DNA of 23,431 bases, from positions 1-23,431 of the forward strand of contig JAEXBT010000172.1 of the NCBI GenBank assembly GCA_023393895.1, written 5' to 3'. A model generated the notes under the pieces. That model saw only the letters and a program-made list of their open reading frames with translations, was not told the origin of the DNA and did no database searches. The stretch comes from Pseudomonadota bacterium (GTDB lineage: Bacteria; Pseudomonadota; Gammaproteobacteria; Xanthomonadales; Xanthomonadaceae). Below are positions 16,594-23,431 of the stretch, one piece after another. Position 1 is the stretch's first letter, and each line of letters begins with the position of its first letter. Both the position numbers and the translations under genes were made by a program.

Positions 16594-18585
16594 ATGACTT
16601 CCGGGCACGACGCCCCCGCGCCCGAAAAGCGCGCGGACGCCGCGGCGTGGACGGCCTGGCCGCGCCAGCATCCATGGCTCACCGGCTTCGGCGTGCTGGC
16701 GCTTGCCATCGCGATCCTGATCCTTGTGTGGGACTGGAACTGGCTGCGGCGTCCGATAGAGCGCTTCGTCCAGGCCCAGACCGGGCGCGAACTCCACATC
16801 GATGGCGATCTCGACGTCGATCTCGGGCGGATGACCCGGGTCAGCGCCGAGCGGTTGCGCTTCGGCAATGCGACCTGGTCGAAGGAGAAGGAAATGGCGA
16901 AGACCGATCGCCTCGCGTTCTCGTTCGAACTGCTGCCCGCGATCTTCCGGCGCGACTTCCGCGTGCCAGAGCTGCGCCTGTCCAATCCCGACGTGCTGCT
17001 CGAAACCGGCCCGGACGGGCGCGGCAACTGGGTGTTCAAGGACCAGCAGGACAGCCGCGGCAAGCAGCCGGAGTTCCGGAGCCTGTGGATCGATGACGGC
17101 CGGCTTCGCTTCGTCGATGCCAAGGGCAAGACCGACATCGACATAAGTGTGGACAGTGAGGCGCCGAAGGCACGCGAAAGCGGTCCGCCGATCGTGGTGG
17201 CGGGCAAGGGCCACTGGAAGGGCAGCGCGTTCACCCTGCAGGGGCGCGGCGAATCACCGCTGGACCTGCGCAACCCGGACGAGCCCTACACCATCGACGT
17301 CCGCGCCGCCGCCGGCCCCACCAAGGCACACGCGCGCGGCACCCTGCTGGACCCGCTGCGCCTGCGCGACTTCGACCTCAAGCTCGCGCTGTCCGGGCAG
17401 AACATGGACGACTTGTATCCACTGCTCGGTATCGCGATCCCGCCAACGCCGCCTTACGCGCTGGACGGCCGGTTGACCCGCGAGATCAAGTCTCCGACCA
17501 GCAGCACCTGGAAATACGATGGCTTCACCGGCAAGGTCGGCGACAGCGACCTGGCGGGCTTCGCCCACTTCACCACCGGCAAGCCGCGGCCGCGGCTGGA
17601 TGCGGACCTGCGCTCCAAGCGGCTTGACCTCGACGACCTTGCCGGTTTCATCGGTGGTGCACCCAAGCCGGGCGGCGGCGAGCGGACCAACCCGGAACTT
17701 GCGGCGAAGGCGGCGCGGCAGGAGGCAAGCGGCAAGCTCTTCCCGCGTGATGAGTTCAGGCTGGAAAAGCTGCGTGCAATGGATGCGAACGTGCGCCTGC
17801 GCGCGGCGCGCATCAACACGCAGCGCCTGCCGGTGGATGACATGGACGCGAAGCTCGACCTCAAGGCCGGCATGCTGACGCTCAACCCGCTCAACTTCGG
17901 CGTGGCCGATGGCAACATCCGTTCGGTAATCCGCATGGATGCGCGCGAAAAGACCATCCGCACCCGCGCCAGCATCGATGCCAAGGGGCTGACACTGGGC
18001 AAGCTCATGCCGAAGGTGAAGCTGGGCCAGAATGCCATCGGCAAGATCGGCGGCGATGTGCAGATCACCACGACCGGCAATTCGATCGCCGCGATGCTCG
18101 GCAATGCCAGTGGTGACGCCGATGTCGGCATGGGGAGCGGACGGATCAGCAAGCTGCTGATGGAACTGGCCGCGATCGACATCGCCGGCATCCTCAAGGT
18201 CAAGCTGACCGGAGACCAGCAGATCCCGATCCGCTGCGCGTACGGTGACTTCGCGGTCAAGAACGGTGTGATGACACCGCGCGTGCTCGCCTTCGACACC
18301 AGCGAAACGGTGATCCTCGGCACCGGCACCATCGACCTGCGCAACGAGCGGCTGGACCTGACCCTGAAACCGAAGACCCGCAGCTTCAGCCCGCTTTCGC
18401 TGCGCTCGCCGCTGTATGTCGAGGGCAGTTTCAAGCATCCGAGCATCCGCCCCGACTACAAGCGCATCGGCCTGCGTGCTGCTGCGGCGGCGGCCCTGGG
18501 TGCGATCACCGCGCCGGCGGCGGCCATCGTTGCCACCACCGACCTCGGCAGTGCCAAGGACAAGAAGTACTGCGGCGGCGGCTGA
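16594..18585 (+). CDS. AsmA family envelope protein
   Basis: This 663-residue protein is anchored by one N-terminal transmembrane helix (about 28-46), with the rest predicted in the periplasm. The sequence after the helix (RRPIERFVQAQTGRELHIDG, followed by VDLGRMTRVSAERLRFGNA) matches the start of AsmA/YhjG-type proteins. The C-terminal region (EKTIRTRASIDAKGLTLGKL to LDLTLKPKTRSFSPLSLRSP) matches the AsmA C-terminal domain. AsmA-like proteins are related to bridge-type lipid-transfer proteins, and several have been linked to phospholipid movement to the outer membrane; this member's cargo is unknown. The C-terminus ends KKYCGGG. No strong ribosome binding site or promoter is visible in the 79 bases before it. 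It converges on the CBS-domain gene with a 14-base gap. Confidence 0.88.
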   Translation: MTSGHDAPAPEKRADAAAWTAWPRQHPWLTGFGVLALAIAILILVWDWNWLRRPIERFVQAQTGRELHIDGDLDVDLGRMTRVSAERLRFGNATWSKEKEMAKTDRLAFSFELLPAIFRRDFRVPELRLSNPDVLLETGPDGRGNWVFKDQQDSRGKQPEFRSLWIDDGRLRFVDAKGKTDIDISVDSEAPKARESGPPIVVAGKGHWKGSAFTLQGRGESPLDLRNPDEPYTIDVRAAAGPTKAHARGTLLDPLRLRDFDLKLALSGQNMDDLYPLLGIAIPPTPPYALDGRLTREIKSPTSSTWKYDGFTGKVGDSDLAGFAHFTTGKPRPRLDADLRSKRLDLDDLAGFIGGAPKPGGGERTNPELAAKAARQEASGKLFPRDEFRLEKLRAMDANVRLRAARINTQRLPVDDMDAKLDLKAGMLTLNPLNFGVADGNIRSVIRMDAREKTIRTRASIDAKGLTLGKLMPKVKLGQNAIGKIGGDVQITTTGNSIAAMLGNASGDADVGMGSGRISKLLMELAAIDIAGILKVKLTGDQQIPIRCAYGDFAVKNGVMTPRVLAFDTSETVILGTGTIDLRNERLDLTLKPKTRSFSPLSLRSPLYVEGSFKHPSIRPDYKRIGLRAAAAAALGAITAPAAAIVATTDLGSAKDKKYCGGG

Positions 18586-18599
18586 GCCACGCGCGGAAA

Positions 18600-19028
18600 T
18601 CAGGACGTGATGTAATCCTGCAGCTGGCGCAACTCGGCCTGCTGCGCGTCGATCACCGCCTTGACCAGGTCGCCGATCGAGACGATGCCCACCACTTCCT
18701 TGTGTTCGACGATCGGCAGGTGGCGGATGCGCTTGTCGGTCATCACCTGCATGCACTGGTCGACCGTATCGGTCAGCCGGCCACAGACCACCTGATGGCT
18801 CATGATCTCGCTGACCGGCGTCTGCGCGGAGGTACGACCCAGCAGCACGACCTTCCGCGCGTAATCGCGCTCGGACAGGATGCCGACCAGCTTGCGGCCA
18901 TCCATCACCAGCACCGCGCCAATGCCTTGGTCGGCCATCAGCCGGAGTGCATCGATCACCGGGGACTCGGGCGCGATCGACACCACGCCCGCCTTCTTCG
19001 AATCAAGCAGATGCCGCACCTGTCGCAT
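18600..19028 (-). CDS. Two-CBS-domain protein
   Basis: This 142-residue cytosolic protein consists of one CBS pair (Bateman module). The first repeat is at about 15-60 (VVSIAPESPVIDALRLMADQ, then GAVLVMDGRKLVGILSERDY). The second is at about 75-130 (VSEIMSHQVVCG, then RIRHLPIVEHKEVVGIVSIG). Such modules bind adenine nucleotides such as AMP, ATP or SAM and act as energy or ligand sensors; the G-I-[LV]-S-x-x-D motifs fit this. No output domain is attached. The start at 19028 is chosen over 19061 because GGGGAG lies six bases before it on the minus strand. It overlaps the end of the glycosyltransferase gene by 26 bases, so it is probably the last gene of the mtgA operon. The partner is not evident. 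Confidence 0.88.
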   Translation of the reverse strand: MRQVRHLLDSKKAGVVSIAPESPVIDALRLMADQGIGAVLVMDGRKLVGILSERDYARKVVLLGRTSAQTPVSEIMSHQVVCGRLTDTVDQCMQVMTDKRIRHLPIVEHKEVVGIVSIGDLVKAVIDAQQAELRQLQDYITS

Positions 19029-20019
19029 GGCCGCTCCCCGTTTCGGACTTGCTGCGAGCATACCCCTGCCCCGCGCCCGGATGCCAATCCGACACCACGT
19101 ACAGCGGGCGCTGCTTGGACTCCACGTACAGCCGGCCCAGGTACTCGCCGATCATGCCCAGCGCAACAAGCTGGACGCCGCCCAGGAACAGGATCACCGC
19201 CATCATGCTCGGCCAACCGGCCACCGGGTCACCGAAACGCAGGGCCTTCACCACGATGTAGCTGCCGTAGGCAAGCGCAACGACGGCGGTCAGCAGGCCC
19301 AGGTAGGTGCTGATGCGCAGTGGCGCGGTGGAAAAACTGGTGATGCCCTCGAGCGCGAGATTCCACAGCCGCCAGAAGTTGAACTTGCTGTTTCCGGCGA
19401 TCCGCGCCTCGCGTTCGTAGACGATTTCCGCGCTGTTGAATCCGACCCAGCCGAACAGGCCCTTCATGAAACGATGCCGCTCGCGGAGGTGGCGCAGCGC
19501 AGCCAGCGCCCGTTGCGACAACAGGCGGAAATCCCCCGTGTCCTCCGGGACCGGCGTGCGCGACAGGCGACCGATCACCCGATAGAACATCGACGCCGTG
19601 GCGCGCTTGGCAATGCCCTCGCCCGCCCGCATGCTTCGGCGGCCATAGACGTTGTCGTAGCCTTCGCGCCACTTGGCGACGAATCGCGGGATCAGCTCCG
19701 GCGGGTCCTGCGCGTCGGCATCGAGGATCATCGCCGCGCCTTCGGTCACCTGGTCGAGTCCGGCCGTCAGCGCCGCCTCCTTGCCGAAGTTGCGCGACAA
19801 CCGCAGCAGCGCGACGCGTCGATCTTGCGCGGCCAGCCGCTGCATCACCGGCCACGTGCCATCGCGGCTGCCGTCATCGACATACAGGATGCGCGCGTCG
19901 ACATCGGGGAGCGCATCGAGAACCGGCTGCAGGCGTGCGTGCAACAGCGGCAACGCCTCGGCCTCGTTGTAGGCGGCCACCACGATCGTCAGCGGGTCGT
20001 GCATGCCGAGCGTGCTCAC
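19003..20019 (-). CDS. Family 2 glycosyltransferase, GtrB/DPM1-like polyprenyl-phosphate type
   Basis: This 338-residue membrane-bound GT-A enzyme has catalytic elements IVVAAYNEAEALPLL (12-26), LYVDDGSRDGT (45-55) and the metal-binding ILDADAQDPPEL with D100 and D102. Acceptor-site sequences PEDTGDFRLLS and FMKGLFGWVGF follow, then two transmembrane helices (about 236-258 and 270-293) and a short tail. This layout is that of enzymes charging undecaprenyl phosphate with a sugar (GtrB, ArnC, DPM1 relatives). The sugar cannot be told, and no flippase (GtrA) or third transferase lies beside it. The start codon is GTG at 20019-20017, inside the GTGA shared with the mtgA stop, which implies translational coupling. 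Its end overlaps the CBS gene. A later in-frame ATG at 20004 is possible. Confidence 0.88.
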   Translation of the reverse strand: MSTLGMHDPLTIVVAAYNEAEALPLLHARLQPVLDALPDVDARILYVDDGSRDGTWPVMQRLAAQDRRVALLRLSRNFGKEAALTAGLDQVTEGAAMILDADAQDPPELIPRFVAKWREGYDNVYGRRSMRAGEGIAKRATASMFYRVIGRLSRTPVPEDTGDFRLLSQRALAALRHLRERHRFMKGLFGWVGFNSAEIVYEREARIAGNSKFNFWRLWNLALEGITSFSTAPLRISTYLGLLTAVVALAYGSYIVVKALRFGDPVAGWPSMMAVILFLGGVQLVALGMIGEYLGRLYVESKQRPLYVVSDWHPGAGQGYARSKSETGSGHATGAASA

Positions 20020-20789
20020 TTCCGCCCGCCTCCCTCGACCTCGCGCAAGGCGGAGGCACCGCCGATCGCACGCATCTGCCGCTCGATTGCGCGGGTGCGT
20101 CGTTGCACGTAGGGACCGGGCCGGGCCACGCTGTAGCGCCTCGGACTGGGCAGCACCGCCGCCAGCCGCGCGGATTCAGCCGCCGACAGTCGTGCCGCAT
20201 CCTTGCCGAACCAGGTGCGGGCCGCTGCCTGCGCGCCGTACACGCCATCGCCGAACTCGGCGAAATTCGCGTACAGCTCGAGGATGCGCTGCTTGGGCCA
20301 GATGAGTTCCATCCAGAAGGTGTACCACGCCTCCAGTCCCTTGCGCAGCCAGCGGCTCCATCCGGTGCCGCTCCACAGGAACAGGTTCTTCGCGGTCTGC
20401 TGGCTGATGGTGCTGCCCCCGCGCATGCGTCGGCCGCGCTCGTTGCTGGCGCGCGCCTGCTCGATCGCCTGCATGTCGAAGCCGCCGTGTTCGACGAAGC
20501 GCTGGTCCTCGGCGGCGATCAATGCAACCGGCAGTTGCGGCGACATCGCACCCAGATCGCGCCATTCGTGGGCGATGCGATGGTCCCAGTCAGCCTGCGA
20601 CCAGGCTTCCACCTGACGGATCAGCATGAAGCTGGAGAACGGCGGGTCGATGAAACGCAGCGTCACCACCTGCAACACCGGGAATACGATGACAAAGCCG
20701 GCCAGCCACAGCAGCCGCCGCAACCAGCGTCGGCGCGGCTTCGCGCGCGCTTGCACTCCCGTCACATCGTCCCCATCTATCGTCGGCAT
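20016..20789 (-). CDS. mtgA: Monofunctional biosynthetic peptidoglycan transglycosylase
   Basis: This enzyme polymerises lipid II into glycan strands on the periplasmic face of the inner membrane, without a transpeptidase domain. The chosen start gives 257 residues. A basic N-terminus (KPRRRWLRR) and one transmembrane helix (about 25-43) lead into a GT51 domain with E94 in AAEDQRF, then HGGFD, RGGSTISQQTAKNLFL (123-138), the second glutamate region LIWPKQRILELYANFAEFG and YGAQAAARTWFGKDA. All GT51 motifs are present. The frame is open to 20828, but the ATG at 20789 is preferred because a GATAAT box lies exactly six bases before it. It is the first gene of an operon with a glycosyltransferase and a CBS protein, and it diverges from hslO across 53 bases. 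Confidence 0.95.
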   Translation of the reverse strand: MPTIDGDDVTGVQARAKPRRRWLRRLLWLAGFVIVFPVLQVVTLRFIDPPFSSFMLIRQVEAWSQADWDHRIAHEWRDLGAMSPQLPVALIAAEDQRFVEHGGFDMQAIEQARASNERGRRMRGGSTISQQTAKNLFLWSGTGWSRWLRKGLEAWYTFWMELIWPKQRILELYANFAEFGDGVYGAQAAARTWFGKDAARLSAAESARLAAVLPSPRRYSVARPGPYVQRRTRAIERQMRAIGGASALREVEGGGRK

Positions 20790-20795
20790 GGCGGC

Positions 20796-20801
20796 ATTAT
20801 C
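20796..20801 (-). promoter_or_regulatory. Probable -10 box of a leaderless promoter for mtgA
   Basis: On the minus strand GATAAT is followed by six bases and the ATG at 20789, so the predicted transcript begins at the start codon. It is the same hexamer and spacing as at the M23 peptidase gene. No -35 match was found. Confidence 0.5.
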
Positions 20802-20842
20802 CGGGAGATTCCCGCGGCCCGCCCCCACTCCCGAGACGCCTC

Positions 20843-21769
20843 ATGAATGCCAACTCCGTGCCCGCCCCGGGCCGACTCGACATCTTCCTGCTGCCCGATG
20901 CCGGCGTGCGCGGTGCCCATGTCCGCCTCGATGGCGCGTGGCAGGACGTCATCGCCCGCAGCGATGCGCCCGCACCGCTGCGCGACATCCTTGGCCAGGC
21001 CGTCGCCGCCACCGCGCTGCTCACCGCCCACACCAAGGTCGACGGCCGGCTGTCGGTGCAGTTGCGCGGCAATGGCGCGCTGCGGAGCCTGTTCGCCGAG
21101 TGCACTGCCGCACGCACCGTGCGCGGACTGGTCCGGCGCGATGAAGCCGCATCGCTTGAGGACGCCGCGGCCGTGGCCGCCGATCTCACCCGCCTCGGCG
21201 ACGCCTCGGTGATGGCGATCACCGTCGAGAACCCGACGCCCAGTGGCGAGCCGATGCGCTACCAGGGCCTGGTGCCTCTGGAATCGCCCACCCTCGCCGC
21301 CGCGTTCCAGGACTACTTCCGGCAGTCCGAACAGCTGCCGACCCGCCTGCTGCTTGCCGCAGACGGCAGCCATGCCACCGGCCTGCTGCTGCAGAAGCTG
21401 CCGGGCAGCGAAGCCGATGCCGAGGGCTGGAACCGCGTCGAGCAGTTGTTCGGCACGCTCGGCACCGAGGAGCTGCAAGCCGTCGACGGGGCCACCTTGC
21501 TGCATCGGCTGTTCCACCAGGAATCGCTGCAATGGCTGGACCAGCGCGAACTGCAGTTCGGGTGCTCCTGTTCGCGCGCGCGGGTGGCCGAGGTGCTGCA
21601 TGCGCTTGGCCAGGACGAGGCATTGGCCGCCGTAGAGGCCGGCAGCGCAGGCAACGCCGAAATCCACTGCGAGTTCTGCGGCCAGCGCTACACCTTCGAC
21701 GAGCAAGAGGTCCGCGCCCTGTTCGACGCACCGCCCGCCAATACAGAGGCGCCGGCACGCCTGCATTGA
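20843..21769 (+). CDS. hslO: Hsp33 redox-regulated chaperone
   Basis: Hsp33 is a cytosolic holdase that protects proteins during oxidative and heat stress. Its zinc-binding cysteines form disulfides on oxidation and switch the chaperone on. The 308-residue protein has the N-terminal core (LGQAVAATALLTAHTKVDGR, LSVQLRGNGALRSLFAEC, MRYQGLVPLE) and the C-terminal switch with all four cysteines: C241 and C243 in FGCSCSR, then C276 and C279 in HCEFCGQRYTFD. The spacing C-x-C and C-x-x-C is canonical. Only a weak GAGA stretch lies before the ATG, and no clear promoter was recognised in the 53-base gap shared with mtgA. It is followed after 125 bases by an unrelated exported protein with its own promoter. 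Confidence 0.97.
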   Translation: MNANSVPAPGRLDIFLLPDAGVRGAHVRLDGAWQDVIARSDAPAPLRDILGQAVAATALLTAHTKVDGRLSVQLRGNGALRSLFAECTAARTVRGLVRRDEAASLEDAAAVAADLTRLGDASVMAITVENPTPSGEPMRYQGLVPLESPTLAAAFQDYFRQSEQLPTRLLLAADGSHATGLLLQKLPGSEADAEGWNRVEQLFGTLGTEELQAVDGATLLHRLFHQESLQWLDQRELQFGCSCSRARVAEVLHALGQDEALAAVEAGSAGNAEIHCEFCGQRYTFDEQEVRALFDAPPANTEAPARLH

Positions 21770-21804
21770 CCTGCTGGGTACACTGAACAGGCTGCCCGGC
21801 CTGA

Positions 21805-21833
21805 TTGTTAAATAAATATAAATCGGCTATGGT
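21805..21833 (+). promoter_or_regulatory. Candidate sigma-70 promoter in an AT-rich patch upstream of the exported protein gene
   Basis: TTGTTA (21805-21810) and TATGGT (21828-21833) are spaced by 17 bases, each with four matches to consensus. The spacer is unusually AT-rich for this genome (AATAAATATAAAT). A start near 21840 would give a leader of about 55 bases that begins just before the hairpin at 21843. Confidence 0.5.
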
Positions 21834-21842
21834 TGGAGCATC

Positions 21843-21868
21843 GGGAGAACCCTTCGGGAACTTCTCCC
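21843..21868 (+). other. Hairpin in the 5' leader of the exported protein gene
   Basis: GGGAGAA (21843-21849) pairs with TTCTCCC (21862-21868), enclosing CCC-TTC-GGG, which can form an inner stem. CCCC/GGGG (21867-21874) offers a competing pairing just downstream. No T-run follows, so it is not a simple terminator. It may stabilise the transcript 5' end or regulate it; no known riboswitch class was recognised. Confidence 0.5.
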
Positions 21869-21894
21869 CCGGGGATCGGTCTGCAAAGAGAGTC

Positions 21895-22716
21895 ATGAAA
21901 CCTCGCCTGTTGCCATCGCTGTTGTTTGCAGCGCTGTCGGTCGCTACCGCCGGCGATGCCTTGGCGCAGGCCAACAAGGGCATGACCGTGATCCCGGTGG
22001 TCAACAACAACAGCGGCAAGGTCGAGGGAATGGTTGTCCTAGAGCCCACCGCAAAGGCCGCCGGGGCACGTTGGCGCTTCGGCAGTAACACCCTTGAATC
22101 CGCGTTCGGACTGTCCTCGGGCCAGTCGCTTGCATTGCTGTGCGACGGCAAGAGAGGCATCCCCAGCCGGATGGACCGGCTGTCCAACGATTGTTCGCTG
22201 GGTGCCATCGGTCCCCGTGCGGCAGCCGCCAGCATCGGCAACCGCAGCGGCAGGGTCGGGGTTGGATTGGGCAAGGCGCGCGAACAGTTGCCCGGCTGGC
22301 TGGCCGCAGGCAACCGCACCCGCGTGGAGCAGACCGACCTGGCCCTGTTCGCCGAATACAACATCGGTCGCAGCGGCGTGGTTTCCATCGCCGGGACCAC
22401 CGCGAAGGCACGCCTGATGTCGGCCACCGAAATGCCGCAACTGGCCGACCGCTGGAACAGCAAGGGCCTGTCCGTGGGTGGCGGCGTTGGCGACTTCAGC
22501 GCGAACGTGTTCGGCCGCGTCATCGAAGTGCCAGGGCAGCCCGGCAAGTGGGAAGGCTTCGGCGTGGGGCTGACATGGCGCACGCCCTGGAGCGGCCAGC
22601 TGACGGTTGGCGCCGAGAATGTGGTCACCCGCGGCAAGAACCCCTTCGCACCCACGACCGGCAGCGGTGAGGAAGAAGGAACGGTGCCCTACGTCCGCTA
22701 CCAGCAGGACTTGTAA
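21895..22716 (+). CDS. Exported beta-rich protein of unknown function
   Basis: I do not recognise this 273-residue protein. It starts with a clear signal peptide (MKPRLLPSLLFAALSVATAG, then DALA before QANKG) and is predicted to leave the cytosol. The mature part has alternating hydrophobic and polar stretches typical of beta strands, such as GRVGVGLGKAREQ, TDLALFAEYNIGRSGVVSIA, GLSVGGGVGDFSANVFG and FGVGLTWRTPWSGQLTVGAE. This would suit a small outer-membrane barrel. The last residue is leucine, not the usual phenylalanine of barrel proteins. Two cysteines (LLCDG and SNDCS) 20 residues apart may form a disulfide loop. The ATG at 21895 is preceded by AAAGAGAG, a plausible ribosome binding site. 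The frame stays open back to 21805, but that part is promoter and leader. A good terminator follows, so it is a single-gene unit. Confidence 0.75.
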   Translation: MKPRLLPSLLFAALSVATAGDALAQANKGMTVIPVVNNNSGKVEGMVVLEPTAKAAGARWRFGSNTLESAFGLSSGQSLALLCDGKRGIPSRMDRLSNDCSLGAIGPRAAAASIGNRSGRVGVGLGKAREQLPGWLAAGNRTRVEQTDLALFAEYNIGRSGVVSIAGTTAKARLMSATEMPQLADRWNSKGLSVGGGVGDFSANVFGRVIEVPGQPGKWEGFGVGLTWRTPWSGQLTVGAENVVTRGKNPFAPTTGSGEEEGTVPYVRYQQDL

Positions 22717-22742
22717 CCCCTCCCCCTAGAGCGTCTGTATCG

Positions 22743-22766
22743 AAGCCGGCATGATGCCGGCTTTTT
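22743..22766 (+). terminator. Rho-independent terminator after the exported protein gene
   Basis: AGCCGGC (22744-22750) and GCCGGCT (22756-22762) form a seven-base-pair stem with an ATGAT loop, which can close by one further A-T pair. TTTT follows directly. It lies 28 bases after the stop codon at 22714-22716. Confidence 0.88.
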
Positions 22767-22807
22767 CGTGCGCGCATTTTTCTGCAGCGTACGGAGCCGC
22801 AAACCAA

Positions 22808-22834
22808 AACCGGCCTTCAAAGGGAAGGCCGGTT
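22808..22834 (-). terminator. Perfect 11-bp hairpin, probable terminator for the transposase strand
   Basis: AACCGGCCTTC (22808-22818) pairs perfectly with GAAGGCCGGTT (22824-22834) around a five-base loop. Read on the minus strand, the stem is followed by a T-rich stretch (TTGGTTTG), and it lies about 53 bases after the transposase stop. On the plus strand it is followed by CGGAAAG, so plus-strand termination is less likely. It could also belong to the host DNA beside the insertion site. Confidence 0.55.
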
Positions 22835-22862
22835 CGGAAAGATGGCTGTCGCGGCGACGTCC

Positions 22863-22882
22863 CCCCGCTTTCAGTAGCGGGG
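22863..22882. repeat. Short inverted repeat next to the transposase 3' end
   Basis: CCCCGCT (22863-22869) and AGCGGGG (22876-22882) form a seven-base-pair stem with a TTCAGT loop, five bases beyond the transposase stop. A second small palindrome, GTCGC-G-GCGAC, lies at 22848-22858. They may be part of the insertion sequence terminus, but the other end is outside the window, so the boundary and any target duplication cannot be set. Confidence 0.5.
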
Positions 22883-22886
22883 CGAT

Positions 22887-23431
22887 TTAGAGTCCGGGGT
22901 TGATGGTAGTGGATGCCAGTTGCTTCGCGTAGGCGCTCGGTGTCAGTCCACCCAACGCTTTCTTCGGCCGCTCCTCGTTGTATTCCCGGCGCCAGGTTTC
23001 GATGACGGTCCGGGCGTGCAGCAGGTGGGTGAACCAGTGCTCGTTGAGGCACTCGTCGCGCAGGCGGCCGTTGAAGGATTCGACGTAGGCGTTCTGGTTC
23101 GGCTTGCCGGGTTGGATCAGGCGCAGTTGCACGTCGCGCTCGTACGCCCAGGTGACCATGGACTTGCCGCAGAACTCCTTGCCGTTGTCGGTGCGGATCA
23201 CCTGCGGCAGACCCCGTGTCAGCGCCAGCCGATCCAGCACCCGGGCCACGCCGTGGCCGGAGATGGCCCGCTCCACCTCGATCGCCACCGCCTCGTGCGT
23301 GGCATCGTCGACGATGGTCAGGGCCTTGAGCACCCGGCCCTCGGCGGTGCGGTCGAACACAAAGTCCATCGACCAGACCTGGTTGGCGGCTTCCGGCCGA
23401 AGCAACGGCTGGCGCTCGCCCAGCAGTACCT
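22887..23431 (-). mobile_element. IS3-family transposase OrfB, C-terminal part (runs off the window)
   Basis: This is the integrase-core (DDE) half of an IS3-family transposase. It is open at the right edge of the window and has about 181 residues here. The catalytic triad is visible: aspartate in VWSMDFVFD, aspartate in [11 protein letters not shown] and glutamate in [20 protein letters not shown]. The typical closing segment follows: [19 protein letters not shown]. No stop or frameshift interrupts the part present. IS3 elements usually express OrfA and OrfB by programmed frameshifting; OrfA and the OrfB N-terminus would lie to the right of this window. Candidate terminator and inverted-repeat structures follow the stop within 80 bases. 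The element sits downstream of the exported protein's terminator, so it does not seem to break a gene. Confidence 0.93.

Noticed and set aside
14211..17273. A 1020-codon open frame on the minus strand opposite prfC, hemolysin III and the AsmA-family gene
   Set aside because: It is antisense to three genes with strong family motifs, shows low-complexity arginine/histidine/valine-rich composition and no recognisable domain. Such long antisense frames are expected in high-GC DNA.
17254..18756. A 500-codon minus-strand frame opposite the AsmA-family gene and CBS gene end
   Set aside because: No motif; it overlaps well-supported genes on both sides.
21805..21894. N-terminal extension of the exported protein from a TTG codon
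   Set aside because: The stretch holds the promoter and hairpin leader, and the signal peptide starts at the ATG at 21895 behind a purine-rich ribosome binding site.
1..23431. CRISPR arrays, tRNA or rRNA genes, toxin-antitoxin or defence systems
   Set aside because: No regularly spaced repeats, no cloverleaf or rRNA-like sequence and no defence-type domain were recognised in reading both strands.

Overview
The window is a high-GC (roughly two thirds G+C by eye), densely packed chromosomal segment of a gammaproteobacterium, most likely a member of the Xanthomonadaceae (Lysobacter, Luteimonas or Xanthomonas-like). The support is the aroB / small WGR-like protein / hemE order, a metX-metB-hom operon behind a SAM-I riboswitch, weak Shine-Dalgarno signals, and several genes whose -10 box lies exactly six bases before the ATG. 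There are 21 protein genes or gene fragments, and no tRNA, rRNA or CRISPR array was seen. Family calls were made by reading motifs, without database searches.

Left part (1-9.7 kb): the 3' end of aroB (shikimate pathway), a small WGR-like protein and hemE (haem synthesis) read rightward. A 1181-residue hybrid sensor kinase with a periplasmic double beta-propeller faces them. Next come a cytochrome b561, a small glutaredoxin-like protein (opposite strand), the iron-sulfur L-serine dehydratase sdaA, a probable lipoprotein alpha/beta hydrolase, and an aminoglycoside/hydroxyurea phosphotransferase-like kinase on the minus strand.

Centre (9.7-13.3 kb): a leftward methionine operon, metX-metB-hom, with genes overlapping or almost touching. 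Upstream is a clear SAM-I (S-box) riboswitch, followed by a hairpin that buries the metX ribosome binding site. This predicts feedback by S-adenosylmethionine at translation. The three enzymes make homoserine, acylate it and convert it to cystathionine.

Right part (13.3-21.8 kb): an exported M23 family peptidase, prfC (release factor 3), a hemolysin III family membrane protein and a large AsmA-family protein read rightward. They meet a leftward operon of mtgA (monofunctional peptidoglycan glycosyltransferase), a GtrB-like polyprenyl-phosphate glycosyltransferase and a two-CBS-domain protein. hslO (Hsp33 redox chaperone) diverges from mtgA.

Right edge (21.8-23.4 kb): an unrecognised exported, beta-rich protein has its own AT-rich promoter and a structured leader, and is followed by a good rho-independent terminator. 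Two further hairpins lie between it and the 3' part of an IS3-family transposase, which runs off the window.

Most of the window is housekeeping DNA. I found no clear new defence or mobile system. The points most worth a second look are the riboswitch and its expression platform, the recurrent leaderless promoter arrangement, and the uncharacterised exported protein with its leader.
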